A stretch of DNA of 64,000 nt from Aquibacillus halophilus (GCF_009649745.1 NZ_WJNG01000006.1:62001-126000), one strand, 5' to 3'. Shown: positions 34,307-43,543, counted from the stretch's first letter. Numbers and translations are program-made. Notes: a model not told the origin generated them from the letters alone.

Positions 34307-36826
34307 TTACTTGTTATTTTTGTTGTACCGAATGGTAAAGAATCCGATAAACAACATGAGGACTCCACCTAGTACAAACAACCATAATGTCGCTTCACCA
34401 GTTTGTGGTAATGAATCTTCATCATCTTCTGATTGGTCACCCGATTTAGTAGGTTTATCTTCCTCTTTTTCAGGTTCTGATGCCTCACCTGGTAATGGCT
34501 CTACAGTAACGGTAATTGTTTTTGTAGTTGTTTTGCCATGGCTATCTGTTACATCATAGGTCACATCAAATTCACCGGCTGTGTTCATATTAACGTTGTT
34601 AGTAGTTACGACAATCTTGTCACTAATGTCTCCATCTTCTGCATCAGTTGCTGTTACATCTTCTAATGGCTCAAAACTATCACCAACAGTGAGTGTTTGA
34701 TTGGAAGCTGCAATTTCTGGAGCTCTGTTGATGACAGTAACTGTAATCGTTTTTACAGCGCTGTATTCAGAATTGTCATATACAGAATAGGATACTTCAT
34801 ATTCACCAGGCACATTAGGATTTACTTCATTTTTATCGACGCGAATTCTATCCGTAATATCGCCGTTTTCAGTATCATTTGCAGTAACATATTCCATCGG
34901 ATCATAGCTGTCACCCACATAAATGGTTTGGTCACTTGCGTTGATTACGGGTCCGACATTGACATAAATTTTGATTGTTTTTGTTGTCGTGTTATCGTCA
35001 CTATCGGTCACTTGATAAGTTACTTCATATTCACCGGACACATTTACTTTTACTTCATTTTTGATCACTTCAATATCATCAGTTATATCACCATCTTCTA
35101 AATCGAAAGCTTGAACTCTTTCTAATGGATCAAAGGTATTACTGTCGCTACGATCAATTGTATGAGTATAAGCACCTCTGAAAAAGGGTTTACCCGTAAC
35201 GGTGACAGTTATTGTTTCTACATCTGAAAGTTGTCCACTATCTGTTACTTTATAAGTTACACTATAATCTCCAGGTTCGTTTGTATTAACATTGCTACTT
35301 TCAACTTCAATAGCAGCAGTTAAGTCACCATCTTCCTCATCTGTTGCTGTAACACCAGTTATTGGGTTGAAATTAGATCCTTCTGTTATGGTTTTGTCTG
35401 TTGCAGTAATCACAGGAGTGTAGTTATCAACTCGGTTAATTGGTTGGATTGCCTCTCCTGTAAAATTAGTATTATTATCTATATTCATTGTAAATGTGAA
35501 GGATCTAGATGTATCAGCACTGTTTAATCCCGTCCATGATATAGTTGGAGAATTATAAGTACCTGAATCACTAGGGGTTATGTTTGCAACGGGATTTCCA
35601 ACAACATCTTTTATTGGATTTATAATTTCTAATTCAGTGCTATTTGTATGCAGTTCAACTTCCTGTAGTGTAATAGATTGATCTTCAATCTCGAATGATG
35701 TTAATCCATCCACAACATTTTTAAGTGGTGATAAGTCACTAATTGCATTTCCAGAGGCCTCTAATTGATACAAGTATGAAAAATTACTAATTGGTGATAA
35801 ATCACTAATACTATTACCTGTTAAATTTATCCCTCTTAACTGAGTTAAATTCCCTATTTGTTGTAAAGTACTGACATTATTGTTTTCAAAGCTAATTCTA
35901 TTCAAACTATTATTATCGCCTAAAACAGATAAATCGCTCACATTGTTATCCGAAAAGAACAGGTAATATAAATCGTTTAGATTCTTTAGTGGAGTAAGAT
36001 CACTAATATTATTTCCAGAAAAATTCAATTCGGTTATTTTAGTTAGGTTGGTTATGAATGACAAACTGTTTAAGTTTAATCCAGCTATACTCAATCTTTC
36101 TAAGTTTGGGAAATTGTCTAGAGCAGATAGATCATTTTGATCAATCTGAGTGTTATTATCTAAAGATAAATTAGTCAACTTTGGGAAATTACTAATAACT
36201 GATAAACTACTGACATCATTATTGTCTATATTTAAATTTTCTAAGTTAGTTAAGTTACTTAATTTTGAGATATCAGTAATATTATTATCTGCTAGAGTTA
36301 AAAGTGTTAACTTTGTCAAATTTTTTATTGGTTCTAAATCTGAAATTTGAACAGAATTTAAGTACAGAGCTTCCATATTTGTTAAGCTACTCAGTGGATT
36401 AGGGTCTAGGTTTGTGTTTCTATCTAAATACAACGTAGTTAGATTATTTAGACTGTTCAAGGGAGTAATGTCAGTAATGTTGTTACCAGAGAAAATTAAA
36501 TACTCTAATTTTGTTAGACTACTGAGTGTGCTAATGTCAGAAATATTATTACTAGATAGATTTAAATTAGTTAAATTTGTTGCAAGTTCTAGTCCAGCTA
36601 GATTCGTTATATTTTTTCTATATGCACTTAAATTACTAATAGATTCCAAATCAGCTTGTGTTGGCTGATAGGTATCTATCTCAGCTCCCGTCTTTCCTAG
36701 TTCTTCATTAATTGCTTTCCTAAGCGCGTCATCCTGAATAGGGGAGGCTGCTGCGATACTCGTTAAAGGTAATTGAACAAAGATAAGCAAAAACATTAGT
36801 CCAATTAAGATTTTCTTGTTTCTCAT
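34307..36826 (-). CDS. LPxTG-anchored surface protein with leucine-rich repeats and Ig-like domains (internalin-like)
   Basis: An 839-residue secreted cell-wall protein. A signal peptide (ends near SIAAA) leads to about fifteen 22-residue leucine-rich repeats of internalin type (LTNLNLSSNNISDISTLSSL and so on). An Ig-like adaptor (about 400-480) and four DUF5011-like domains follow, each with the TATDEEDGDLT and YSVTYKVTDS pattern. An acidic linker, LPQTG at about residue 806, a hydrophobic helix and a basic tail complete the sorting signal. It would be coupled to peptidoglycan by the sortase encoded just upstream. Likely an adhesin; ligand unknown. Confidence 0.92.
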   Translation of the reverse strand: MRNKKILIGLMFLLIFVQLPLTSIAAASPIQDDALRKAINEELGKTGAEIDTYQPTQADLESISNLSAYRKNITNLAGLELATNLTNLNLSSNNISDISTLSSLTKLEYLIFSGNNITDITPLNSLNNLTTLYLDRNTNLDPNPLSSLTNMEALYLNSVQISDLEPIKNLTKLTLLTLADNNITDISKLSNLTNLENLNIDNNDVSSLSVISNFPKLTNLSLDNNTQIDQNDLSALDNFPNLERLSIAGLNLNSLSFITNLTKITELNFSGNNISDLTPLKNLNDLYYLFFSDNNVSDLSVLGDNNSLNRISFENNNVSTLQQIGNLTQLRGINLTGNSISDLSPISNFSYLYQLEASGNAISDLSPLKNVVDGLTSFEIEDQSITLQEVELHTNSTELEIINPIKDVVGNPVANITPSDSGTYNSPTISWTGLNSADTSRSFTFTMNIDNNTNFTGEAIQPINRVDNYTPVITATDKTITEGSNFNPITGVTATDEEDGDLTAAIEVESSNVNTNEPGDYSVTYKVTDSGQLSDVETITVTVTGKPFFRGAYTHTIDRSDSNTFDPLERVQAFDLEDGDITDDIEVIKNEVKVNVSGEYEVTYQVTDSDDNTTTKTIKIYVNVGPVINASDQTIYVGDSYDPMEYVTANDTENGDITDRIRVDKNEVNPNVPGEYEVSYSVYDNSEYSAVKTITVTVINRAPEIAASNQTLTVGDSFEPLEDVTATDAEDGDISDKIVVTTNNVNMNTAGEFDVTYDVTDSHGKTTTKTITVTVEPLPGEASEPEKEEDKPTKSGDQSEDDEDSLPQTGEATLWLFVLGGVLMLFIGFFTIRYNKNNK

Positions 36827-36920
36827 TATATCACTCCTTATTTTTTATTAAGAACACCTCCTTTTATACTAGATTCAACCTTGAGTTCAAACAACTATAC
36901 TTAGGGATACATTTTGGTGC

Positions 36921-36963
36921 AAAAAAAATCACTTGCAGCAATAACATGCTAAACAAGTGATTT
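36921..36963 (-). terminator. Terminator of the sortase gene
   Basis: AAATCACTTG/CAAGTGATTT stem with an eight-T tail read leftward. Confidence 0.8.
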
Positions 36964-37551
36964 CTATGCCGATTCTAAATCTACTATTTTTTCCAGTTCA
37001 CCCTTAACCATGACTCGTTTTGTTCCTGTGGTATTACATGTGATTAGTGTTATCTGTTTTTTGTTCTCCATATCCTCTAGAACTTCAATATCCTCTGGCT
37101 CAATTGTTGCTATTTCATATGCAATATAGTGGTACTCTTTATTATCACTAACTAATATAATTTTTTCATCTGTGGTTACTTCTGGTAGGCGATTAAAGTG
37201 TCTTCCTTGATTCATACTTCGATGTCCAGCAATCGTGAAATTCCCTTGGCCAGGAGTTTGATTTGTCTTAATCTGTGTCAATGCTATATTTAAGTTTTCT
37301 TCGTTGGTTTCACTTAATACTGGTTGATTTAATTCTATTGAGGGAATTTTTAAATGCATGACACCATCTTCAAGTTTTTTTCTCATCTTCGGAGAAACCT
37401 CAATATCACCACCGGTTGAAATGGCGTGAATGGAAGATGTTAGTTCATCTATTTCCTGTTGTTGTTCCCAGTGGTAATAGAAGGGATATCCTACCAAACC
37501 AATACCAATCAGGATGAATAATATTCCCACTGTTCGTTTTGCGGTTTTCAT
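36964..37551 (-). CDS. Sortase
   Basis: A 195-residue sortase with an N-terminal membrane anchor (TVGILFILIGIGLVGYPFYY). The catalytic triad is His110 (TIAGHRS), Cys172 (TLITC) and Arg179 (TGTKRVMV). It joins LPxTG-type proteins to the cell wall. It lies directly upstream of the LPQTG gene and downstream of an LPDTA fragment, so it may serve either motif; class (A or D) cannot be fixed by eye. Its own terminator separates it from the surface protein gene. Confidence 0.92.
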   Translation of the reverse strand: MKTAKRTVGILFILIGIGLVGYPFYYHWEQQQEIDELTSSIHAISTGGDIEVSPKMRKKLEDGVMHLKIPSIELNQPVLSETNEENLNIALTQIKTNQTPGQGNFTIAGHRSMNQGRHFNRLPEVTTDEKIILVSDNKEYHYIAYEIATIEPEDIEVLEDMENKKQITLITCNTTGTKRVMVKGELEKIVDLESA

Positions 37552-37730
37552 TTAATCACCTAACTTTCAATTAGGGTTATATCTATATTGTTAGCACCAA
37601 TTATTGGAGATATCAAGGTTTTTTGGTTTGTTATGACATAAAAAATCAAGAGTTCAATGAAAACCTCCATAAAATAAAGCTGATTAACAACCTCTTGGAG
37701 AAGTTGTCAACCAGCCCTACTTTTAATTAT

Positions 37731-38035
37731 TTATCTTCTAGCAAATCTTTTTCTAGCTGCTAATGTTCCAAAACCTACTAACAATAGAAGTAAACCTAAA
37801 ATCATAAAGCTAAACATGCTTGTTGCAGTATCAGGAAGTCCGTCTTCATTCGGTGATTTATCTTGATCTTCTGTTTTTGGATCTTGTTTAGTTGGTTCTT
37901 CCTTACTAGGTTGTTCGGTGCCTGGATTTTCCTCACCAGGTTCTCCGTCAACTGGTTCATCTGTTACTGCTAGTTCAAAAACAGTAAAGACACTAAAGTG
38001 ATTAGTCTCAGCAGTTATAGAAATAGCCCGTAAAA
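37731..38035 (-). pseudogene. C-terminal remnant of an LPDTA cell-wall protein
   Basis: About 100 residues remain: a short domain end (SITAETNHFSVFTVFELAV), a Pro/Glu/Lys-rich wall-spanning linker, LPDTA, a hydrophobic helix and KRFARR. No signal peptide or start precedes it; upstream the sequence changes to a GH94-like gene in another frame at about 38036. It is the tail of a surface protein whose main part was deleted. LPxTA motifs are typical substrates of class D sortases. Confidence 0.7.
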
Positions 38036-38500
38036 CCACGTGGGCTTGCCCCGTGGAGTAAGTCAGGTATTGTTACATGACGTACTAGACCAGCAACAGG
38101 AGCATGTGGTAGGGTGAAATACTCAAACTTTACTGAGACGCCGTATCGTTTATTCTCATAACTAAGAACTAATCTATTCTCTGTAATTTCCATTTTTTCT
38201 TCGATATAAGAGAATTCACTTTGGACGGAAAATGGTTCTAACATAACAGGTTGACCTTCGTGTTCAAATTTAATAAAAGTTCGAAACCCTTGTGTAAAGA
38301 TAGATTGATAGGATTTGTCCGACGGGAAAAATTCTGTAATCGCGTGATCTTTATCCTGGATTACAAAACTTGCTATACCTTGTCCTCGATTTACATAAAA
38401 AACCCACATAGGAATCCCATCGATTCCTGCAATACCAGGTAAAAAACTAGAGAAAGGAGGTAAGGAATTAAAATTTTTGATTTGAAATTTATTTTCATTA
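38008..38500 (-). pseudogene. N-terminal remnant of a GH94-like (cellobiose phosphorylase-type) gene
   Basis: The frame reads, from about 38500 leftward, a protein start with FSSFLPGIAGIDGIPMWVFY, then VNRGQGIASF, QDKDHAITEFFP and GFRTFIKFE. This pattern is characteristic of cellobiose phosphorylase-like GH94 proteins, normally 700 or more residues. No in-frame start precedes it: the only ATG near the promoter (38483) is in another frame, suggesting a frameshift. After about 150 residues it ends at the joint with the LPDTA remnant. Family call from memory of the motif. Confidence 0.6.
38030..38062. mobile_element. IS200/IS605-end-like hairpin at the deletion joint
   Basis: CCACG-(T)-GGG-CTTG-CCC-CGTGG: an 8-bp stem with a single bulged T (38036-38056), the style of hairpin that TnpA of IS200/IS605 recognises at element ends. 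Left flank AGCCCGTAAAA. No tnpA or tnpB is present; it would be a scar or solo end. Confidence 0.4.
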
Positions 38501-38503
38501 AAC

Positions 38504-38531
38504 TTTTACATAAGGGTACCCTTATGTAAAA
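38504..38531. promoter_or_regulatory. Perfect 28-base palindrome in the leader of the GH94 remnant
   Basis: Arms TTTTACATAAGGGT and its exact complement, no loop. It lies between the promoter at 38572-38601 and the coding remnant; either an operator or a stable mRNA hairpin. Confidence 0.6.
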
Positions 38532-38553
38532 ATAAATTCACAAGACCACCGTA

Positions 38554-38601
38554 TCGAAACCGGTTTCGACTATTATAGATATAATTGTTTTTACCTGTCA
38601 A
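38554..38601 (-). promoter_or_regulatory. Consensus promoter with LacI-type operator, reading into the GH94 remnant
   Basis: On the minus strand TTGACA (38601-38596), an 18-base spacer and TATAAT (38577-38572), followed at the start point by the perfect palindrome TCGAAACCGGTTTCGA (38554-38569), typical of LacI/GalR-family operators for sugar genes. The promoter looks intact although the gene it served is broken. Confidence 0.75.
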
Positions 38602-38830
38602 TAGTTCACTTGTCATAGTTTCAAATGAGTTGTCGATAAGTTGGGTGAATCTAGTTAAAAAGATTGAGGCTGGCTTCATGAAATGAAGGGATTAGAAAAT
38701 GCTTATTGCGGATTAGCTAAAAATAAATCATTCATAATTTATATATAAAACCAATAATGGTGGTATTTTAAATATTCTATGGGGGTAAAATTGTAACTGG
38801 GAATTACTTAGGTGAGAGGAGAAAAGCAGT
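38602..38830. other. Intergenic region before the M50-like gene
   Basis: AT-rich, no gene and no clear structure seen. The plus-strand promoter of the gene at 38831 should lie here. Confidence 0.3.
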
Positions 38831-39475
38831 GTGTCTATTTTGTATTACATATTAATAGCTTACTTTATAACGAAGATGCCGGTGATTGGTTCTTATTTTA
38901 GGATGATTAATACGGCAATCCATGAATGCAGCCATGTTGTTATAGCGAAGCTTACTGGTGGAAAAGCCTACCGAATTGTCTTGAATCGAGATACCTCAGG
39001 TCACGCACTTGTTGGTTCTTCTTCATGGTTAAGTGGAATTGTGATTGCATATTCTGGATACACAGGCTCGTCATTAACGGCATTTATGTTGTTTTTTCTA
39101 CTATCAAAGGGATATTATTTCGTGGTTTTATCTGTACTGTTAAGTATCCTCGTAGTTGCAACTATATTTTGGTTAAGAAGTATTGTTGGAATTTTGTGGT
39201 CAGTATCCATGATTTCATTGCTAGCATTACTACTTAATAATCAACTAGATTCCATAATTATTCACTTTAGTTATCTGTTAGCATCGGTTGTATTGTTAGA
39301 ATCAGTAGCCAGTGCAGCTTATCTTATGTTTATTAGTATAAAGCAACCGAATCAAGCTGGTGATGCAACCAGCCTACAAAAATATACTATGATCCCAGCA
39401 TTTGCATGGGGGATCTTGTTTTTTGTCCAATCAATTTATATTGGATATAGGGTTTTCTCCGATTTTGTTGTATAA
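38831..39475 (+). CDS. M50-like membrane metallopeptidase family protein
   Basis: A 214-residue multi-helix membrane protein. The motif HECSH (in INTAIHECSHVVIAKLTGG) near residue 33 is the HExxH zinc site of M50-type site-2 proteases. The second Asp motif (NxxPxxxLDG) is not obvious, so it fits the shorter M50B-like family of uncertain activity. GTG start, with GAGGAG 9 bases upstream. About six helices predicted. It precedes an RDD-family gene; substrate unknown. Confidence 0.7.
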   Translation: MSILYYILIAYFITKMPVIGSYFRMINTAIHECSHVVIAKLTGGKAYRIVLNRDTSGHALVGSSSWLSGIVIAYSGYTGSSLTAFMLFFLLSKGYYFVVLSVLLSILVVATIFWLRSIVGILWSVSMISLLALLLNNQLDSIIIHFSYLLASVVLLESVASAAYLMFISIKQPNQAGDATSLQKYTMIPAFAWGILFFVQSIYIGYRVFSDFVV

Positions 39476-39585
39476 GGTGGATTAATATTGGTTCTTAACC
39501 CTGTCAAAATGAGTTATCTAACAATTACATTAACTATAAAAAAGTGATATGATAATAATTAATAAGACTACGGGGAGAGGGTACT

Positions 39586-40125
39586 ATGTCAAAGAACGAA
39601 AGGCTGGAACAATGGTTAAAGTTATGTAATGAAAATAAGTATAAAAGTGACCATGACGAGTCTGAGAATAATGACTCAACCGTTGCTACCAGCGAAAAAA
39701 CCCATCACCACAATAAGCAAAAGGAAGCAGAACAAGACCAACCTTTTTTTGTTGGATTCGAAAAAAGGTTATATGCCTTCGTTATTGACTGGATTTTGTT
39801 TAGTGTTTTGATTATTGAAATAGGAAATTTCCCTCTTTTACTATTTATTTATTCCCTCTATTATGCGTTGTTAACTTCTTCACCACTAAAAGGTACGATT
39901 GGAAAACTTGCTGTTGGGGCCGTCGTAGTTGACTCAGATGGTAATAAAATTAGCTTTACCAGAGCGTTAATAAGATATTATTCTTACTGGATTTCAGCTG
40001 CCATGTTTCTGTTCGGATTTATTATGATTGCGTTTGATCACCAGAATAGATCACTGCATGATATGATTTGTCGTACCTATGTAGTTGATAAACAACAGCT
40101 TCAAGAAAGACTATCTGTATTATAA
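39586..40125 (+). CDS. RDD-family membrane protein
   Basis: A 179-residue protein. A charged, His- and Glu-rich N-terminal segment (about 1-58, including KTHHHNKQKEAEQ) precedes three helices of the RDD domain; the namesake residues are seen in RLYAFVIDW and in SLHDMICRTYVV. The function of the family is not settled; some members act in Na+/H+ exchange or osmotic stress. RBS GGGGAGAGGG. Own terminator. Confidence 0.85.
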   Translation: MSKNERLEQWLKLCNENKYKSDHDESENNDSTVATSEKTHHHNKQKEAEQDQPFFVGFEKRLYAFVIDWILFSVLIIEIGNFPLLLFIYSLYYALLTSSPLKGTIGKLAVGAVVVDSDGNKISFTRALIRYYSYWISAAMFLFGFIMIAFDHQNRSLHDMICRTYVVDKQQLQERLSVL

Positions 40126-40127
40126 AT

Positions 40128-40170
40128 AAAAAACGAGCCATTTTACTTAGGAAAGTGGCTCGTTTTTTAT
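40128..40170 (+). terminator. Terminator of the RDD gene
   Basis: AACGAGCCA/TGGCTCGTT stem followed by TTTTTTATTTTTT. Confidence 0.85.
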
Positions 40171-40373
40171 TTTTTGCAATTGATATAAAATGCGATGTAA
40201 CTTTGTGTGATTGAACCCATCCTTTATAGGATGAGTGATCATCCATCCCTACGGAAAAGCACTCCCTGTATCTAGCGGAACACGATGATAGTATCAGCAC
40301 TCATTTAATATTTTTACTATGTATATCTTTACTTACTATTAGAATGTTCGTTTTCATTTTCATCATTCATTTA

Positions 40374-40406
40374 GTGGATTAGGCATTTGCCGTGCCTAGA
40401 ATCCAC
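40374..40406 (+). promoter_or_regulatory. Hairpin in the leader of the DUF2642-like gene
   Basis: GTGGATTAGGCA pairs with TGCCTAGAATCCAC (2-base bulge), without a T-run; about 40 bases before the start codon. Possible operator or RNA element. The rest of the 322-base gap shows only a small CATCCT/AGGATG hairpin near 40218. Confidence 0.4.
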
Positions 40407-40447
40407 CCTTAGCATAGTCTACAAGTGTCTATTAAGGAGTGAACTAC

Positions 40448-40753
40448 ATGGATGAAATGAATAATCATCGAGGAGAAAAAGAATCGGAGTCACTACCACC
40501 TGGAGTGTATGTTTATACGAGTGAGCTTCCAGAAATGATGGAGAAAAACCAACCAAGTTACTCTATTAACCTGGAACCTGTTTGGTTAAATCATTTATTG
40601 ATGCACCTAAACAAAGATCTGCAAGTGGTGACAGTTTCTGGAACGTTGGAAGGAAAATTAACAGGTGCTGCAGTTGATCATCTTCAACTAACAGTCCAAG
40701 GAATTGATTATCATATTAGATATCCTCATGTTGTTTATTTTAGAAAAGCATAA
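40448..40753 (+). CDS. DUF2642-like small protein (YuzF-type)
   Basis: A 101-residue soluble protein. The start is the ATG at 40448, 8 bases after AAGGAG; an in-frame codon at 40439 lies on the RBS. The C-terminal domain (LNHLLMHLNKDLQVVTVSGT to YHIRYPHVVYFRK) has the short beta-strand pattern of DUF2642 proteins such as YuzF, several of which are spore-associated in Bacillaceae. Family assignment from memory, role unknown. Confidence 0.6.
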   Translation: MDEMNNHRGEKESESLPPGVYVYTSELPEMMEKNQPSYSINLEPVWLNHLLMHLNKDLQVVTVSGTLEGKLTGAAVDHLQLTVQGIDYHIRYPHVVYFRKA

Positions 40754-40863
40754 TATATAAAAAGTGAGGTTCTCCTAGGTTCTTTCTAGTACACGAAAAT
40801 CTGCTAAAAGAACTTGACAACCATTGAGGAAGGATACGTTAAATTTTTATACTTTCTAAACGG

Positions 40864-42048
40864 TTATTTTTCAACGTGAATAAAATAAGTTAATACAAAT
40901 CCAATGGAAAGTAGTAAGGCAAACAAATAAAATGGTAATGTCACTATACCGGTATTCAATAAATAGATGGACAGAATAGGACCTAAACTTGCTCCTATGA
41001 ATAAAACAAACGTATAAATCGATGTGGCAAGTCCCTTTGATTTCCCCCCTAGCTGTCCAACTAATGAAATAAGAGTAGGTACAAGAATCGCAATTCCAGT
41101 AACAAAAACAACACTCATAATAATAAGCATCATTAATGAATTACTTAAAGCCAAGGCAACTAATCCAATAATTGCCAAGGAAAATCCACCTCTTAGCACG
41201 GTAGGAAATCCAAATTTTGAAACCAATTTACCAGTGAAGGGACAAAGTAACATCCCGATAATGCCAACAGAACGGATATACAATATATCTTTGGTTGTTA
41301 ACTGATATTCTGGCCCCGTTAAGTAATTTTCGAGTGATGTGTACATTCCAACGAATGAAAGTAAGATCGTAATTGCTATGACATAACATAATAGTAACGA
41401 GGGCTGTCTTGCAATGGTGCGAATATGTTTAAAAGGTGCTAGGATATTCCCGTCTGGTTGTTGAATTTCATCCTTTGGCAAAATTAAAAGAATGAGCAGC
41501 ATTGTAATAAAATAAATGGCACCTAAAATAAAAAAAGCATCATGCCATTCCATCCATTGGTTAGCCACACTACTTAACACCTGACCAATAATTCCCGCTA
41601 GTAGGAAACCGGTGCTTATAAATCCAATCGTTGTTCCTCTTTGGTTGGATGGAAACATATCTCCTGCGTAAGATAAGGCGACTGGTGAAAAGGTTGCCGC
41701 AGCTGCACCTTGGATTGCCCGCATGATTATTAGAGCTGTAAGTGTATCGACGGTTCCGATCAGAGTCGTTACAAATGCTGAAACGACAAGGCCAATAACG
41801 ATAATAATTTTACGACCGTATCGATCAGATAGAGCTCCATAAAATAGACATCCAATTGCAAAAAAAATTGAAAATGAGCTTCCTGCCCAAGCAGCTTCCT
41901 CGTGAGATACTTCAAATGTAGAGGCAAATGTTGAAATTAAAGGTATCGTCATATATAAGCCGCACATAACAGCTATTGCAGCCCAAAAAAGCGCAAAGGT
42001 CATTAACGGATAATTTTTCTGGTTTTCTTTCACCGCTTGTTCACTCAT
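40864..42048 (-). CDS. MFS transporter, drug-efflux type
   Basis: A 394-residue twelve-helix MFS protein. The motif A loop is clear (YGALSDRYGRKIII), and an acidic residue in FEVSHEEAAWAGSSFSIFFA fits the drug:H+ antiporter group. A short, charged N-terminus (MSEQAVKENQKNY) precedes the first helix. Substrate unknown. It is divergent from glycerate kinase, with 144 bases between. Confidence 0.88.
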   Translation of the reverse strand: MSEQAVKENQKNYPLMTFALFWAAIAVMCGLYMTIPLISTFASTFEVSHEEAAWAGSSFSIFFAIGCLFYGALSDRYGRKIIIVIGLVVSAFVTTLIGTVDTLTALIIMRAIQGAAAATFSPVALSYAGDMFPSNQRGTTIGFISTGFLLAGIIGQVLSSVANQWMEWHDAFFILGAIYFITMLLILLILPKDEIQQPDGNILAPFKHIRTIARQPSLLLCYVIAITILLSFVGMYTSLENYLTGPEYQLTTKDILYIRSVGIIGMLLCPFTGKLVSKFGFPTVLRGGFSLAIIGLVALALSNSLMMLIIMSVVFVTGIAILVPTLISLVGQLGGKSKGLATSIYTFVLFIGASLGPILSIYLLNTGIVTLPFYLFALLLSIGFVLTYFIHVEK

Positions 42049-42130
42049 AACAAAACTCCTTGATCTTCCTGGATGTCATGTAAAGCTCTATTATAATGCT
42101 CAATTAAGTGGTTGTCATTGTTGAGAATAG

Positions 42131-42145
42131 TTGAAAACGGATACA
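42131..42145 (+). promoter_or_regulatory. cre site upstream of glycerate kinase
   Basis: TTGAAAACGGATACA fits every fixed position of the CcpA consensus WTGNAANCGNWNNCW; 48 bases before the glycerate kinase start. It suggests catabolite control. Confidence 0.6.
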
Positions 42146-42192
42146 TTTTAATGGTTTAATATTATTAAAACTATAATGTAGAGGAGTCTAGT

Positions 42193-43314
42193 ATGAAAAT
42201 TGTCATTGCACCAGATTCATATAAAGGAAGTCTCTCATCGATTGATGCTGCAAACATAATGAATAGAGCTGTAACTGAAGTAGGAGGACATCATGGAATC
42301 ATAAAACCAATGGCTGATGGAGGGGAAGGAACAGTTGAATCGTTATTAGCATCATCTAAAGGTGAGCGAGTACCAATTCGCTGTACGGGACCACTTGGCG
42401 AGCAGATAGATACATATTATGCGATCCTTGATGACACAACTGCTGTGATGGAATGCGCCAATATAGCAGGGTTAGTACAGGTTCCAGAGGAATCAAGAAA
42501 TCCTGATTTAACAACATCCTATGGACTAGGTGAGGTGATTATTGCTGCAATTGCTAGAGGCTGCACCTCAATCATTATAGGTCTAGGCGGAAGTGCAACC
42601 AATGATGGTGGTCTTGGAATGCTTCAAGCACTAGGTATGAAAAGCTGGGATCAGGCAGATCGGGAAACAGGCCCATTCGGAATCGATTTGCTTTCTTTGG
42701 AAAAAGTTAGTCTTACTAACCTCGAGTCAAAATTATCGAATGTAAAATTGCGTATTGCCTGTGATGTTGATAATCCTTTATGTGGTGCCCAAGGAGCTAG
42801 CGCAATATATGGGCCTCAAAAAGGAGCAACTCCCGAGCAAATTTCTTTGTATGACAAAGCGTTAGACAATTTTAGTAACTTAGTAGAAAAAGAAATTGGT
42901 CGGGTAGATAAAGAAGTGCCAGGGGCAGGCGCTGCTGGTGGACTTGGATTTGCACTGTTGACTTTAGGAGCCAAACTAGAATCTGGTGCAAAGCTTATGG
43001 CCGATGCAATGAACTTGGAGGAAGCAATTAAAGAATCGGATCTTGTAATTACTGGTGAAGGACAAAGTGATGAGCAGACTTTGTTTGGCAAGGCTCCTAG
43101 CTTCGTAGCGAGTATTGCTAATAAATACAATGTACCAACAATCTTAATTTCGGGAAGTCTTGGTAGTAATAGTGATGAGTTAAGAAAAGTGTTTGCGGGT
43201 TGTTTCTCGATTATTGATAAGCCGCAGTCCCTACAAGTCTGTATCGATCAAGCAGAGCAATTGCTCTATCAAAAAACTAAACATATTATTCATTTTGTTA
43301 ACGCGATTAAATAA
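42193..43314 (+). CDS. Glycerate kinase
   Basis: A 373-residue class II glycerate kinase (GarK/GlxK family), phosphorylating D-glycerate to 2- or 3-phosphoglycerate. Family marks: MKIVIAPDSYKGSLSS at the start, KPMADGGEGTVE, IIGLGGSATNDGGLGMLQAL, and GAGAAGGLGFAL. RBS GAGGAG. It would take glycerate made by the tartronate-semialdehyde reductase at 62791-63687 or imported by a GntP permease. Single-gene unit with its own terminator. Confidence 0.93.
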   Translation: MKIVIAPDSYKGSLSSIDAANIMNRAVTEVGGHHGIIKPMADGGEGTVESLLASSKGERVPIRCTGPLGEQIDTYYAILDDTTAVMECANIAGLVQVPEESRNPDLTTSYGLGEVIIAAIARGCTSIIIGLGGSATNDGGLGMLQALGMKSWDQADRETGPFGIDLLSLEKVSLTNLESKLSNVKLRIACDVDNPLCGAQGASAIYGPQKGATPEQISLYDKALDNFSNLVEKEIGRVDKEVPGAGAAGGLGFALLTLGAKLESGAKLMADAMNLEEAIKESDLVITGEGQSDEQTLFGKAPSFVASIANKYNVPTILISGSLGSNSDELRKVFAGCFSIIDKPQSLQVCIDQAEQLLYQKTKHIIHFVNAIK

Positions 43315-43384
43315 GTCTTGGTTAGTGAATGAATCTATTATTCGAATTGCAAAGAAAAACAATACAATAAAATTGAAAAATTCA

Positions 43385-43423
43385 CATATCTACCTCTAAC
43401 AAACTAGTGGTAGATATTTTTTG
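43385..43423 (+). terminator. Terminator after glycerate kinase
   Basis: ATATCTACC/GGTAGATAT stem followed by TTTTTT. Confidence 0.7.
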
Positions 43424-43504
43424 TTCTAGTATAAAAAGTGTAATAAATATAATTTTGTCTCGTAAACTGTATTGTAAAAGCTTTCTACCTAAATTCAAAC
43501 ATAA

Positions 43505-43520
43505 TTGCAAGCGATTACAT
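43505..43520 (+). promoter_or_regulatory. cre site upstream of the aldehyde dehydrogenase
   Basis: TTGCAAGCGATTACAT matches the cre consensus at all fixed positions, 24 bases before the start codon, a position that blocks transcription when CcpA binds. Confidence 0.7.
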
Positions 43521-43543
43521 AAATTATACGAGGAGGAATTTGT

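Noticed and set aside
40022-40300. 92-codon minus-strand ORF
   Set aside because: Overlaps the end of the RDD gene and reads through its terminator hairpin; no RBS.
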